This document shows positions 47,301 to 56,930 of a stretch of DNA of 64,000 bases, one piece after another. Source of the DNA: Bradysia coprophila (Eukaryota; Arthropoda; Insecta; Diptera; Sciaridae); NCBI RefSeq assembly GCF_014529535.1, contig NW_023504014.1, positions 2,046,001 to 2,110,000 of the forward strand, given 5' to 3'. Position 1 is the stretch's first letter. Each line of letters starts with the position of its first letter. The notes beneath the pieces were generated by a model. The model was not told where the DNA came from, made no database searches, and was given only the letters and a program-made list of their open reading frames with translations. A program made the position numbers and the translations under genes.

Positions 47301-50300
47301 AAAATGTATTTCATAGGGAGTCGGAGTGTAGATTGCTCTTAAATTATTGTGGTGTTGTACTAATGTCGGCTTTGGAGAGACCTACAAGTAGAGTATACGC
47401 CCTGGCTGGTGCGAGTACATCGACGAGAATTATATCCTTCAGAGCATATTATTTAGGAACCAATTCTCAAAAGTTCACTAAAATTCCAAAAAAAATCCAA
47501 TTTTTTTTTGCTTGTTCATAGTTTTTAAAGGTTTTTGAACTTTTCTTGATCTTTTACGAGCATTTAATTATAAATATGTAAAAAAAATTTTTTTTTGGGA
47601 ATTTTAGGGAATTTTTGGGAATTAAGTGCCAAAATTCTCAAAAATTCCCAAAAATTCCCTAAATTCCCAAAAATTCTCAAAAACGATTCCCAAATATTAG
47701 GCTCTGCAGCTGCTATTGGTATTCTTTGACAAAAAAAAACTCTCTAAATCCAAAACTAACTTGTTATGTGGTCATCGAACTCGAAACCTACCTTTCTCTA
47801 ATAGTGTGAATTTCAAAATTATTGGCGATATACAGAAGAGAAACTCTAAATATTTTTCGTGGTAAATTCATTAGATTCAAAAGAAAAATACGAGTCCCTC
47901 AGCCCTTCTTTCTGAAAAGCTTTACTGTGGTTTTCATGCTTGGACAGACAGGATGTAAATAATAATCGAAATTACCAGACACAACTACGTTTATATCTAA
48001 ATGGTTCTGCAAACAATCTGACGTGAGGAAATGTGTTAACCACATTAGTACTAAGATTCTCCTTTTATTTGCACAGAAACCCCTTTCGTTAGGACAGACG
48101 AAAACTTTCCGCACTTTAATGTAGTTGAGTGGTCTTCAAAGTCTACATATTGACTGTAAATTTCTTGAGTGAAAGATTGACAATGTTGTGTGTGTATCGT
48201 CGCAACGCTACAGTGGAATTACAATTAACGCTTCGTCTTCTCATTTTTCAACAACCCCGATCTCTACGTGCGTATAGTATACCTTGCTGCATGGGTATGG
48301 TAACACATATTTGTATGGAAAAGTCAATTTACATGCTCAAAGGGTAGTAGGTGAAATTTAATTATTAGTCATCAATCGATTCTTTATGGGTTCTATGAAC
48401 TTCTATTAATATCAAAAGCACACATAACTTGATATGACACCCATGTGGGCTATTTTTTCATTGATTTAATATACAAAAAGCAACATCCGAGAAGAGCTTA
48501 ATTCACATCTCCTGTGATAAATCAATCAAAGGATGCTCAATTTTCACCCAGCACCCTTCTTCGCTCCATTCGTTTATGCCTTAGTGATTTAGAAACATTA
48601 TTTATAAATGAACTGTCGGGCTAAAAAAAAACGTTTATGGACTCGGACACATTATGCCTTTCAATGCTGTCCGGTGTATGGCAGCAGGCAACGGGCAAAA
48701 AAATAGCGCTAACATTAGAGTGTATATGCCACAAAAGAACAGTTATATTGTGACTATAGAAAGGATACACCTAACCAAGGTAAAAGGTGTACCCAGAATA
48801 CAGACCACTACATATTGTCGTATATAAATATATGCATGGTTCAGTTCATTGGGGACAATATTTTCTTCCGTCTAATCTATATATAAACGGAAAATGTGGG
48901 TTAGTAGGTATGAATATATGATGTGGAAATTTTGTAGAAAATTCAACGGCTCTTAAAGTATGAACTTTTCAATGATAATTTAAATTAAGTGTTAAGGGTA
49001 CGAGTCATATGGGTGCGATGGACCTGCTTGTTTAAATTGCTAACAATAAAATTTTGTAAGTCATGTGTTCAGAAGTTTAATTATTTAAATTTTGTTGTGG
49101 ATTGTTTTATGCTTACACGTGCAAAGAAGCGTAGTATAGCAAACCGCAGTTAGTTACGGATTTAAAAATAAAAATTTGGTAGAGGATGGGAAAGATGTAA
49201 GGTTTGGTTTGTCGGAATCCAGGTGATCGAAACCAGTGCGTGGTTTCCCGGGAAAGGTATGTCTACTACACTGATAACTAGTTCACCATTTTCGGGATAT
49301 CGAACTGTTAGGAAAATTCAGGTAAATGAGGTCAGATCTCAGGTATATCTGTGATTTTTCCAAATATACCTGCAAACTGACCTGATTTACATGAACTCTT
49401 CCGCTTTCAGGTAAATTCAGATCAGGTTAGTTCGGACATTTATTTAAACATTTTATCCTGATATTACAACATATCCAAATAACAACATAAATATCTACAA
49501 TCTCTGATACTTACATGGAATTGCCATTGTTGAGTCATTGGGATCTGGACTGTATTCCTCGTTGGGAAAGTAGTCTATTGTCGAGCAATAGTAATCTAAA
49601 CCTGAAATGTACGATAGTAATTTCACAATCTCATTTCTACTAACTAAAGATAAATGGTTTAATAGCATTCACTGATGTCATTGCTGTTTGATTTTTTCTA
49701 CTCATTTCACATGAAAATCAACATTAGGACACAATGGTATCGCATAAAGAATAATTGGGATTCTCTGGAAGTTGTAATTTCTATGAGCTTAGAACCCTCA
49801 AACATGAGATTGCTTTTTTCCAATATCTCTGAATAAGATTTCAATAATTTTTAATTTAATACGAAAATCTACAAAAAGGAAATTCCTGAGATTTCATCAG
49901 AGAAATTCGATTCTCTGCATCTATACACATTGACAGTCTTCGACATAAATAGCCATAAAATAACACTATGAAACGAAGAAGAAGAAGAAAAAAAACTGAA
50001 GCAAATGCTCACAAAAAAATAAATGAAATAAAAAACAAACGAAACTGTGTAACACTTTTCAAGTCGTGTCATAAAAGTGGATACATCTATAGATACATGT
50101 GCTTAACACGAGTATATTTACGGTTTTCCTAAGTGGAAATAAAAATTTTTCTCCGAGATAAAAGAAATGCCCCAGAGAAAAGAATATCGAAATCTAACGC
50201 GATGCAACGAATGGTTATTTGCCGTAGGCTCAATTAGATTTAGTTGAAAGGAAATGATTTCCCAGAGACCTTAACGGATGTCGTCACTCCTCCATCTACA

Positions 50301-53300
50301 TAAACGTAAAATATTTCTATATGGCAGTGAACATGGCGTTGTTTTTTACGTACAAAAATATAGTCGCTCTGTGGAATTAGTGAACTGAAAATGTGGAAGA
50401 AAATGATAAAAGACAAAAATCACGATGATTTATTCGAGAGAAAAAAAAATGTATTTTAAAACGCAGTGCATGCACTTCTTATTAACAGAAAAAATCAGAT
50501 TGCCACGAACCACGATTACTAAAGTAGAAGGAAAAATTTCTAGTCAATAAATTAAAGAGAAACGAACGAAAATCTGATATGGTGAGGGTTTTAGGTTTGC
50601 GATTACTGTTTCTGCATTCAATATGGATGGATCAGTTGGAGTTTACACTTACAATTAATAACCGGCTACAAGCCCTTCAGCAGGACCAATTGCTTACCTT
50701 GTGATGCACATAATATCCAAAGACTTGATTTTGTGTGCTTTGTGATATAAATTCCATCATCCGCAACATTGAAATTTGCGGTTCCATTATAGTTATGGTT
50801 TGGTAATTTTTCTTCTGTCAACAACCATTGCGGACCAGCTAATGAAGCTATCACAACTGCAACGGCGAAACTGGAACAAAGTGATAAAATGAAATGAAAA
50901 TTGGGAAATTTTGCTGAATTTGCCTATTTAGGTTACTCGTAGATTCTATTCGACCATGAGGAGGACAAATAAATACTGTGAGTAGATTGTTTTCGTCCAA
51001 TGAAATAGAACATTTCGTACCTAGGACTAAAAGTCTTTTTTAGCGTGTAGGAAGTTTCCAGGCATAGCCGAAGGCGAGGTATGGAACGCTAAAACAGTAT
51101 TTTTCGTCACAAGTGACAAAAAGTAGAATTTTTCAGTACTAGTCTTAAGCTTGTCCTAACGAGGCGAAGCCGAGTAGAACAAGCTTAAGACGTGTCCTGA
51201 AAAAATTCTGCTTTCGTCACGAGTCACGAACTACGTTTTCTGTGCCGTAAGGATCATAATGAGACGAAAAACAAAACAAAAACATTACAACAATTTCAGC
51301 TTTTCTTAGCAATCACTTTTCGATCGTACGTGCAGTGACGAAATACGTCGAATTATGATTCTAAAAAATCACAGAAAAGACTTTTAGTCCGTGGTACGAA
51401 TAGTATTTTTCATATGGGACGAAGAAAAAGTGCGACGAAGTCGCTCCGTTTGGGTCCTAGGTATGACAATTCATTTGTTTACAGGCATGTTCACTGAAAA
51501 ATATCATCAATCGATGATAAAATTTTCAAATAATCGATACTATATCAATCGAATGTTTTATCGATAATCGATAAATATCGACTGATAATCAACAAATATC
51601 CACTGAAAATCGAATTATCAGTCTATATTTGCCGATTATCAGTCGTTATGTACCGAATATCAGGCGATATTTATCGATTTTCAGTCGATATTTATCGATT
51701 ATCGATAAAACATTCGATTGATATTGATTTTCTGAAAATATCGATAATCGATTCCAGGGAAATAATCGATATTTTATCAATCGAATGAATTATTTATCGA
51801 ACATGCCTAGTTCACGTGATGCTACGTTTTTTCGAAACAATTTTTACAAGTAACATTCATTTGCTTACGCGTCTGCGAATGGTATCCTAAAAATACTATG
51901 ACTATTCACAGCCACCTGTGAATAGTCACTTCGTTAAAAATGTTTCGACGTGCGTAGATAAATTAACATATAACATATTAACATAAAATGAGATGTTGTC
52001 ACAGGTGTTTCTCAGGAAAATGATGAAGAGACTCACTAAAAGTCGGGTGTTCAATTTATTGAAGTCATTCCGTTTTTAATGTCTGTGCCTTTGACTAATA
52101 ACCTTGCAGACAAATTTTAATTATCAAATTAAACGGTTCTGAAAAGGTCTGATTGGCTATGTTACTGGTATTGTTGATTCTAATAGCAACTAGCGTAGTA
52201 TACGGTCAAACGGAGTGTCCAAATTTTTCAACTTATACAAGCCTCAATGGTTTGCAGGAGGTAATGTTATTAAATGCGATGTTTCCACAAAGCGCTACAA
52301 ATTTTTCTCTTTTTAGAATCTAAATGGAACTTTCTTAATTGTATACACTTCCGGAGCCGTTATCAAATGTGAGAGAATCAAATATACAATCGACGTCAAC
52401 AGTATTACAACTGGCTATGTCGAATCACCCAATTGTTGCTTGAAGCTTGATGGTTTCGACTTTCGTTCGACTGAACTCAGCTATTCCATCGGTCCTGCAC
52501 CTGGTTATAGTACAACCGGTTGTGCTATACCTTTATCTGGTACGTTGAATGGATCCATGAAATTATTGGCTTCAATAGGAAATGGTAGCTCGCAATGCTT
52601 GATAACTGTCGTATGTCATTCGGGTGGCTATACTGCGTTTTATATTCTGTGCCGTGAAAAATCACTACCACTACCACTTAGCCTTTATTTACTTTTAAAT
52701 AATGTATTAGGACTTCTCGGACTATCAACCCTTAATGAATTGAAGGCAGTAGATCAAACGGGTTGCTCATTTCCACCTAATAATTGTCCAGCCTAGAAGC
52801 GAAAGTTTGACTTAATAAAATTACTGAAAACGTTTGCAGAAAGTCATTTATTTACTATTTAACTAGTTACTCTTCAGTCATTTTGAACTTGAACTGTCGT
52901 CAACTTCGTTGCAAGAATGTTAATCGCCCAAAACCACTTACAGTGGAAGTGTGACGCAAGTCCTGTTATCCACTTACAAAAGAACTGATATTGGTATAGG
53001 TGACGCTTACAGTTTCAACACGCAAAAAGATATGCGTTAAAAATGGCAGCTGATGAGGAAAGTACGCGAAAGTTTTATCAACAAAAATTTAATCCGAAAA
53101 ATTTTAGGAAGAAAATTATGACAAAAAAAATTGCGTCAAAAAGTGGCATTTTTGGTTATATAGTTCACACTGAAAACGCTCATAGCTCCCAAATAAACGA
53201 CCTTTTAGGAAGACAATGAGACACTTGTCAACAAGGATGTGAAACTCTATAACTTTGTCTTTTAAACAAAATTTCTATCTGCCATATTTTCCATTTCTTC

Positions 53301-56300
53301 ATACAAATTTCCAATTTTGAAATTTAATGTCTCGGCCAAATCTTAGCCTTGTGTGGCGTTTGATAGCTCGTTGAACTCGTATGGACGCCCAGATTGCGAA
53401 TACTCGTATGGACGCCCAGATTGCGAATAATCGTATGGACGCCCAGATTGCGAATAAAATAACTGGGGACTAGTAGGAGCAGAGGGTGGAAAGTCAAACT
53501 ATTTGTGTATACATGTTCCTCAGTCTTGCGGAATTTTTTTTCTACAAATTTTTTAATGTGAACGGACTTGCGTCACGGTCCTTCACTAACGGGGTAATAA
53601 AAGAAAACTAGATTGTTGAAACGAATTTTCTTCTTTATCCGAAAAGTTATTCATGCAACAATTCAACAAATTACATAGTCCAGGTTGCGATACAAATGAG
53701 GGGACCGATTCCTTCTCCTCCTCCTCCTAACTTGAATTAGGATCAATGGACAACCGATATAGATGAAACGAAAAATTGTGTGAAATTAGAAACCAAAATT
53801 TTTTTAATGCATTCTGACATTTTGAATGTTAAGATGTTTTCATTCTCTGGGAAAAGATTGAAATAAAATCTATATCTACGTCTTTGTGAATTTGTTATTT
53901 ATTTTCAATTTTCACGTTCTAGTATACCATCTCACAGACACGCGGTAGACTTCTATAATATATTAATTAATATACTTCCCGTACTTTTATGCACTTGTGT
54001 TTACTTCCCACATTCGCACAGCGAGCCTTACAATATACAACACTATTTATACTACACAGTCACTTTATCCAACAAGTGTCTAATGAGTGTTCTGAATGGG
54101 TTTTCTATGTACAAAAAGGTGTCGACGGTGTGGAATAATACCGGATGAAACAAAGAAAATAAATGAAACCGAGTCCAATATTGGCTGTAATATTGTGTGG
54201 AATACTATCGGCAATTAAGATAGATTTTATTTTTTCGGGCTGTTTCTTTTACAAGACGTCTATGTTCAGGTAAAATGTTAGTTGATATTTGGACAATTTG
54301 ATTAAAGATGCGTGAGAACAATTTTCCGAGCATAAAATATTGTAAGAAAATTTTGTGAAGCATTGAGAAATTTCGGGAATTTTTGTGAAATTCCTTTATC
54401 TGTTTTAAAAACCATTATTCCTAAATTTGAGCTGTCGTGATTGGAATTCAACCTTAACAACCATACAACTTTAAGCGTATAACGAATAAGGCTAATACCA
54501 AACTGATTGAATGAAATCTAACGAAAATAACCAAGAATATCTTTGTCTAAATGTTTATAAATGTTTATAAATTACGGAACGCTTATTCAGTGCTGTCATC
54601 ACAATCGAATCTTTAGTAACTTCGAAAATACGCACTTAACCTATTAAAGACGGTAAGGATATGACCAGTATAGTATTATCTGGTCTATTACTTCAATCGA
54701 TCAAAGTATTTTTATAGATTGATTTCAAATCTAGTACTTCAATTTTTATCCCCGTACGAAGTACTGGGGGCTTATAAGATTAATATGCCGTTTGTAACAC
54801 GTCGAATTGGAAGCAGACAGTAAGGGCAAAGCATTTGGTTATGTTCATAGATGACGAATCCGCAATAAAAAAATGTCCGTCCGTCCGTCCGTGACCCCTC
54901 TAGCTTGAGTAAATCACAACCTTTTTTCAAAATTCTTTTTTCCCCGATTGGTATCGACAAAAGTAAGGTCAATTTCGAAAATGGGCATGGTAGGGTCGGC
55001 CCCTCCAGAGCTAGGGCCCTATAGGTGTTTTTCAGTCTTTCGACGATATCTACCGAAATACGCACGCAATAGCTGCTTGTGATATATCAAATGAAAGGTA
55101 TTGACGAGTAGAACAAAGTTGCTGAACATTGTTTTTGGGTAAGATGCAACGTGGGCTTCTTGGGAGGGCTCAAAGGTCGTTATTCGGCCATAAGTGTTTT
55201 TTGAACATAAATCGAGTAAATCTCATCCGATTTTGCTAGATTTTGCTGCTTTTTATGGAAGGTAATTGAATACCGAAAAGAACGTGGCGAAAAAAGTTTC
55301 AAATTAGGGCCCTTGGACTAAGGCCGCTACTCGGCCCTAAGTGTTTTTTGCACATAAATCGAGTAAATCTCAACCGATTTTGCTAGTTTTTGTTTCATTT
55401 GAGAGGTAATTGAATACCCAATGGAAAGTTGGCAAAAAATTTTGGGTTTCTAAAATAATGTCGTAAATTGTTGGTTTTATTTGAAAGGTACTTCGTACGG
55501 GCTTTCGTAATTGCGCTATGCGCAATTTTAAAAATGAAAACTTTCAGTAAATTTGACCATTCTCAACTTGACTTGCATTTTGGTAACAGACGCATTAGAG
55601 GGCTGTAGACGTATTAGGGTTCCGGGCTTATTAGGGCTACGGACGTATTATGGTTGCGGACGAAATAGGATTACGGGTTGTACGGGGCTAAGTCGCAGCA
55701 AACGCTCCGACTGTTCTGATGCCTTTTTTAACATGTATTTTACCATATAAACGACCATATTACTTAGAACTTGTCATTATTACATACATATTTGTATCGC
55801 TGTAAAGCTGAGGTCCTCCACATTGATAATAAATAATAATTTAATCAAATAATTGCATTAGTGAGGTCACAGCCATCGTCAAAGTTCACAGAGGCTCAAC
55901 CATTCTGAGAAATTTTCGAGATGTCATATTTTCGGGCGTTTATCATCAAATTTATTGAAATTAATATTTGCCACAGGAGTATTCGATTTCAGCTTTCCAA
56001 CGAACCCATACACGGCCTCGAATTACTGAAGCTACTTTCACTTCGCAGGACATATAACAATCATTTCTGTTTAAATTCCATTTTCTAGTAATATTTTGTA
56101 TTGTACAAAATGCACAATGGTGAGATATATCCGAACAATCATTTTTATGATATTAAGGAGAATGTGTGCAGTGTACTGAAATGTACATTCAGTCAATACT
56201 ATTCATCGAAAAGCACTTTTTAAATTGTATATAAAACATTTTATGGAACAAGATTGTACCAGGGATTACTTTTGGAAACGTCCAAAAGAACAATAAAATC

Positions 56301-56930
56301 GTACAGAAAATGATAATACCGATGATATCGTCCATCATATATTTTCATCCAGGACGATATTATTGGTGTCGTTCATAAAACAACGATAATATCGTTTAGC
56401 AAACGATAATATCGTTCCTGACGACAGTGATCGTGTGGAAACGTCGCCTCTCTCTTTTAATCACTGTACAAATATTTAAACGATTCGAAGCAAAATAAAT
56501 TCTAAAAGAATCTGCACTTGCAGTAAACTTCCACATATTTCAAATATAAATTTTTATTCGACCACAACTAATTTATTTACCTTGCAGCCACAGGTGTTAC
56601 TATCCATAACGCATAATTATTCTTTTTCTGCGATTGTTGCGCATTGTCATTAGTCGATTTTATGATAGGCGACAGAAATCTATCGTCTCCGGCCAGATTC
56701 AAAGCGAAATTTCCGTTTCCGCCCACACCATCAACATTAATAAAGGCACACGCGGTACCGTTGGGTCCATCAGATAAACGACTATTGTTACGATGTCGAT
56801 AATTCACATCACCATTCATAGTCAAATGTTCATGTTCACTATTTTTGGAAAATTTGTGCTTATCGTCTAACAAAATGCTTGATGATGAATTGATCCGAAA
56901 AACGTTTGGCACGGCTGGATATTCTCGCAT
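32374..56930 (-). CDS. stg1: Stargazin-like protein (TARP / CACNG, claudin fold)
   Basis: TARPs are four-pass membrane proteins that traffic and tune AMPA-type glutamate receptors or calcium channels. Minus-strand exons: 56930-56581, 50870-50698, 49601-49515, 39193-39053, 37331-37114, 34227-34058, 33415-32374. All have GT-AG ends and every phase fits, giving 726 aa. TM1 is WIVTPVAASFAVAVVIASLA (about 108-128). The first loop has an N-glycosylation site NGT (145-147) and the claudin/TARP-like SLWILC (166-171). IDYFPNEEYSPDPNDSTMAI lies at about 182-201. TM2, TM3 and TM4 follow (about 210-232, 239-262, 291-314), with YGQSFFLYVIGFISTEFVGV in TM4. The 400-residue cytoplasmic tail is Ser/Asn/Tyr-rich and ends GTAV, a class I PDZ ligand comparable to TTPV of vertebrate stargazin. 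The N-terminal 100 residues before TM1 are poorly conserved, so the start is less sure. A lipocalin gene is nested in intron 1. Confidence 0.9.
33692..33777. repeat. 86-nt hairpin in the last stg1 intron (35-bp stem, one mismatch)
   Basis: Arm 33692-33726 begins CGGCACCCTGGACTTCACTT. It pairs with 33743-33777, whose reverse complement begins CGGCACCCTGGACTTTACTT. The 16-nt loop is part of a direct repeat of ATTTATTTGGAGGCATTCCT also present just left of the hairpin. Size and shape are in the pre-miRNA range, but the near-perfect stem also fits a small inverted duplication. Confidence 0.85.
34858..36230. mobile_element. 1.37-kb foldback element, ~595-bp arms, 8-bp target duplication
   Basis: ATGACTAT flanks both ends (34850-34857, 36231-36238). 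The ends TAGGGCGTATCGAATTTTGC match in inverse, and the arms pair from 34858 to about 35453 against about 35635 to 36230 around a 180-bp unique centre. Both arms keep an equivalent short open frame (62 and 81 codons) that differs mostly by scattered substitutions, but it resembles no known protein. It lies in the stg1 intron between exons 5 and 6. Confidence 0.93.
36410..36800. repeat. Diverged tandem repeat, about 115-120-bp unit, three copies
   Basis: GCTTGCCTAT recurs at 36531, 36645 and 36764, each followed within 20 bp by TTGGTA and preceded by AGAGATGTTTAC- and GAGCTGCACC-like words. Those words resemble the core of the 5890-6836 array (GAGATGTTTACTCTTTGACA, CACCGACT), so the two arrays are probably distantly related. 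Confidence 0.6.
37926..38088. mobile_element. Probable ~163-bp MITE
   Basis: The ends ACCAACGCACTTCAAGC and reversed ATCAACGCACTTCAAGC are inverted, and a second inverted pair AAATAGAGTACT / AGTACTCTATTT lies inside. Two short genomic segments of the same type appear fused at the centre. Target duplication unclear. Confidence 0.6.
38244..39037 (+). mobile_element. AGCCCCGTACG-family repeat, copy 2
   Basis: Same start (AGCCCCGTACGAAGTACAAA) and internal blocks as 13754-14707, with one fewer ~125-bp tandem unit. The last shared bases are GTAGGGTGACAG, as in the copy at 44555. The terminal GCAAACGCTCCGAC part is missing. It ends 15 nt inside the intron, next to the stg1 exon 39053-39193. Confidence 0.85.
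41590..41895. mobile_element. ~306-bp MITE with ~95-bp TIRs
   Basis: Both arms read GTGAAAAATNCATGAAAAAT, then GATGTTCG, ACAA(G/C)TTGCAAAATGCGTG and AAAAATGTGT, with a few mismatches. The ends contain CTTTAAG. The centre has GCGCTATTGGTA / TACCAATAGCGC, a further inverted pair. Confidence 0.8.
42413..42532. repeat. 120-nt hairpin, 51-bp arms with one mismatch, 18-nt loop
   Basis: Arm 42413-42463 (ACAATCGCTAAACCGAACTG onward) pairs with 42482-42532 (reversed ACAGTCGCTAAACCGAACTG). It lies inside an stg1 intron. It may be a very young MITE or inverted duplication, or a hairpin RNA source; the sequence alone does not decide. Confidence 0.9.
43730..43885. mobile_element. ~156-bp MITE with TA-type ends
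   Basis: TACAGATATC at the left matches reversed TACAGATATC at the right, and AAAAAAGATAAATT continues the pairing. TA at both ends would fit a TA target duplication. Confidence 0.65.
44555..44985 (+). mobile_element. AGCCCCGTACG-family repeat, copy 3 (5' truncated)
   Basis: Matches only the right half of 13754-14707, from the AAAATCGGGTGAGT region to GCAAACGCTCCGACTGTTCT. It is more diverged than copies 1 and 2 and lies in the same orientation. Confidence 0.8.
45565..45712. mobile_element. 148-bp hAT-type MITE with 8-bp target duplication
   Basis: GTCAAACA flanks both ends (45557-45564, 45713-45720). The ends CAGGGCCGGTTTA and reversed CAGAGCCGCATTA are hAT-like. The interior has inverted GCGCTACTGGGCT / AGCACCACTGAGCT-type words. 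Confidence 0.88.
46261..47706. mobile_element. 1.45-kb foldback element with 8-bp target duplication and inner arms
   Basis: CAGCTGCT flanks both ends (46253-46260, 47707-47714). The ends CAGAGCCTAATATATGGGAA and reversed CAGAGCCTAATATTTGGGAA match. Next to each end are runs of AAAAATTCCC repeats in opposite orientation. Further in, about 46650-46795 and 47210-47350 form a second pair of ~135-bp arms (e.g. GTTTCGATAGCCAC / GTGGCTATCGAAAC). No transposase. Confidence 0.9.
49317..49402. repeat. Imperfect short inverted repeat
   Basis: TCAGGTAAATGAGGTCAG and reversed TCATGTAAATCAGGTCAG pair, with CAGGTATAT continuing in both arms. It lies about 110 bp from the stg1 exon at 49515, in the intron. 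Confidence 0.45.
51014..51400. mobile_element. 387-bp MITE with nested hairpin
   Basis: The ends TTCGTACCTAGGACTAAAAG and reversed TTCGTACCACGGACTAAAAG match. Inside, GTCTTAAGCTTGT / ACAAGCTTAAGAC (51142-51191) is a perfect stem that extends outward imperfectly through the CGTCAC-AAGT-type blocks. It lies in stg1 intron 1's neighbouring repeat cluster. Confidence 0.75.
51483..51812. repeat. ATCGATAATCGAT-type palindromic repeat element
   Basis: The ends GGCATGTTC and GAACATGCC are inverted. The interior is built of overlapping words TATCGATTATCGATAAA, ATATCGACTGATAATC and CATTCGATTGATAT in both orientations. Shorter relatives are at 25655-25804 and 26228-26330. Confidence 0.7.
52159..52796 (+). 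CDS. Secreted lipocalin-like protein, nested in stg1 intron 1
   Basis: Exons are 52159-52260 and 52317-52796, with a 56-bp GT-AG intron in phase 0, giving 193 aa. A hydrophobic signal peptide MLLVLLILIATSVVYG is followed by QTECPNF. The spacing of an N-terminal Cys and LNGTFLIVYTSG, then CERIKYTIDV, FYILCREKSLPLPL and the C-terminal Cys pair fits the insect lipocalin-like (apolipoprotein D-type) pattern of small-ligand binders. Three N-glycosylation sequons (NFS, NGT, NGS) are visible early on, with a further NGSS. The gene lies on the plus strand inside an intron of the minus-strand stg1, so it is a nested antisense-orientation gene. An AATAAA follows the stop by 18 nt. Secretion is well supported; the lipocalin assignment rests on pattern only and could be another Cys-rich beta-barrel family. 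Confidence 0.7.
52814..52819 (+). terminator. Polyadenylation signal AATAAA of the lipocalin-like gene
   Basis: Canonical hexamer 18 nt after the stop codon. Confidence 0.75.
52951..53576. mobile_element. GTGACGCAAGTCC-ended element, copy 2
   Basis: It starts GTGACGCAAGTCC and ends GGACTTGCGTCAC (53564-53576), like the copy at 18585-19554. Internal shared blocks include AGAACTGATAT, GTGGCA and GATAGCTCGTTGAACTCGTA. It lacks the large nested palindrome but has a local 27-bp triplication. Confidence 0.85.
53377..53457. repeat. 27-bp unit repeated three times
   Basis: TCGTATGGACGCCCAGATTG plus CGAATA(C/A) repeats at 53377, 53404 and 53431. The element copy near 19400 has this segment only once, so the expansion happened after the copies separated. 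Confidence 0.95.
54749..55729 (+). mobile_element. AGCCCCGTACG-family repeat, copy 4 (diverged)
   Basis: Begins TCCCCGTACGAAGTACTGGG, has the GTCCGTCC microsatellite near 54885 and two ~130-bp tandem units, and ends GCAAACGCTCCGACTGTTCT. It is more diverged from copies 1 and 2 than they are from each other, with an extra GACGTATTAGGG-type tandem tract at 55590-55680. Confidence 0.85.
56289..56450. mobile_element. Decayed short copy of the ACGATAATATCGT palindrome element
   Basis: Contains about six variants of the 13-mer, and a right end ATATCGTTCCTGACGA...GTGTGGAAACGTCGCCTC. This matches both ends of 10443-11608 when oriented. It lies in stg1 intron 1, 130 bp from exon 1. Confidence 0.75.

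Larger units (their letters stand above)
39194..49514 (-). other. 10.3-kb intron of stg1 (between exons 3 and 4)
   Basis: Bounded by GTAAGT at 49514 and TTTCAG at 39194 on the minus strand. Apart from the elements listed separately, it is AT-rich with no supported exons. Frames around 39691-40147, 41151-41524 and 43164-43448 lack recognisable features. Confidence 0.6.
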
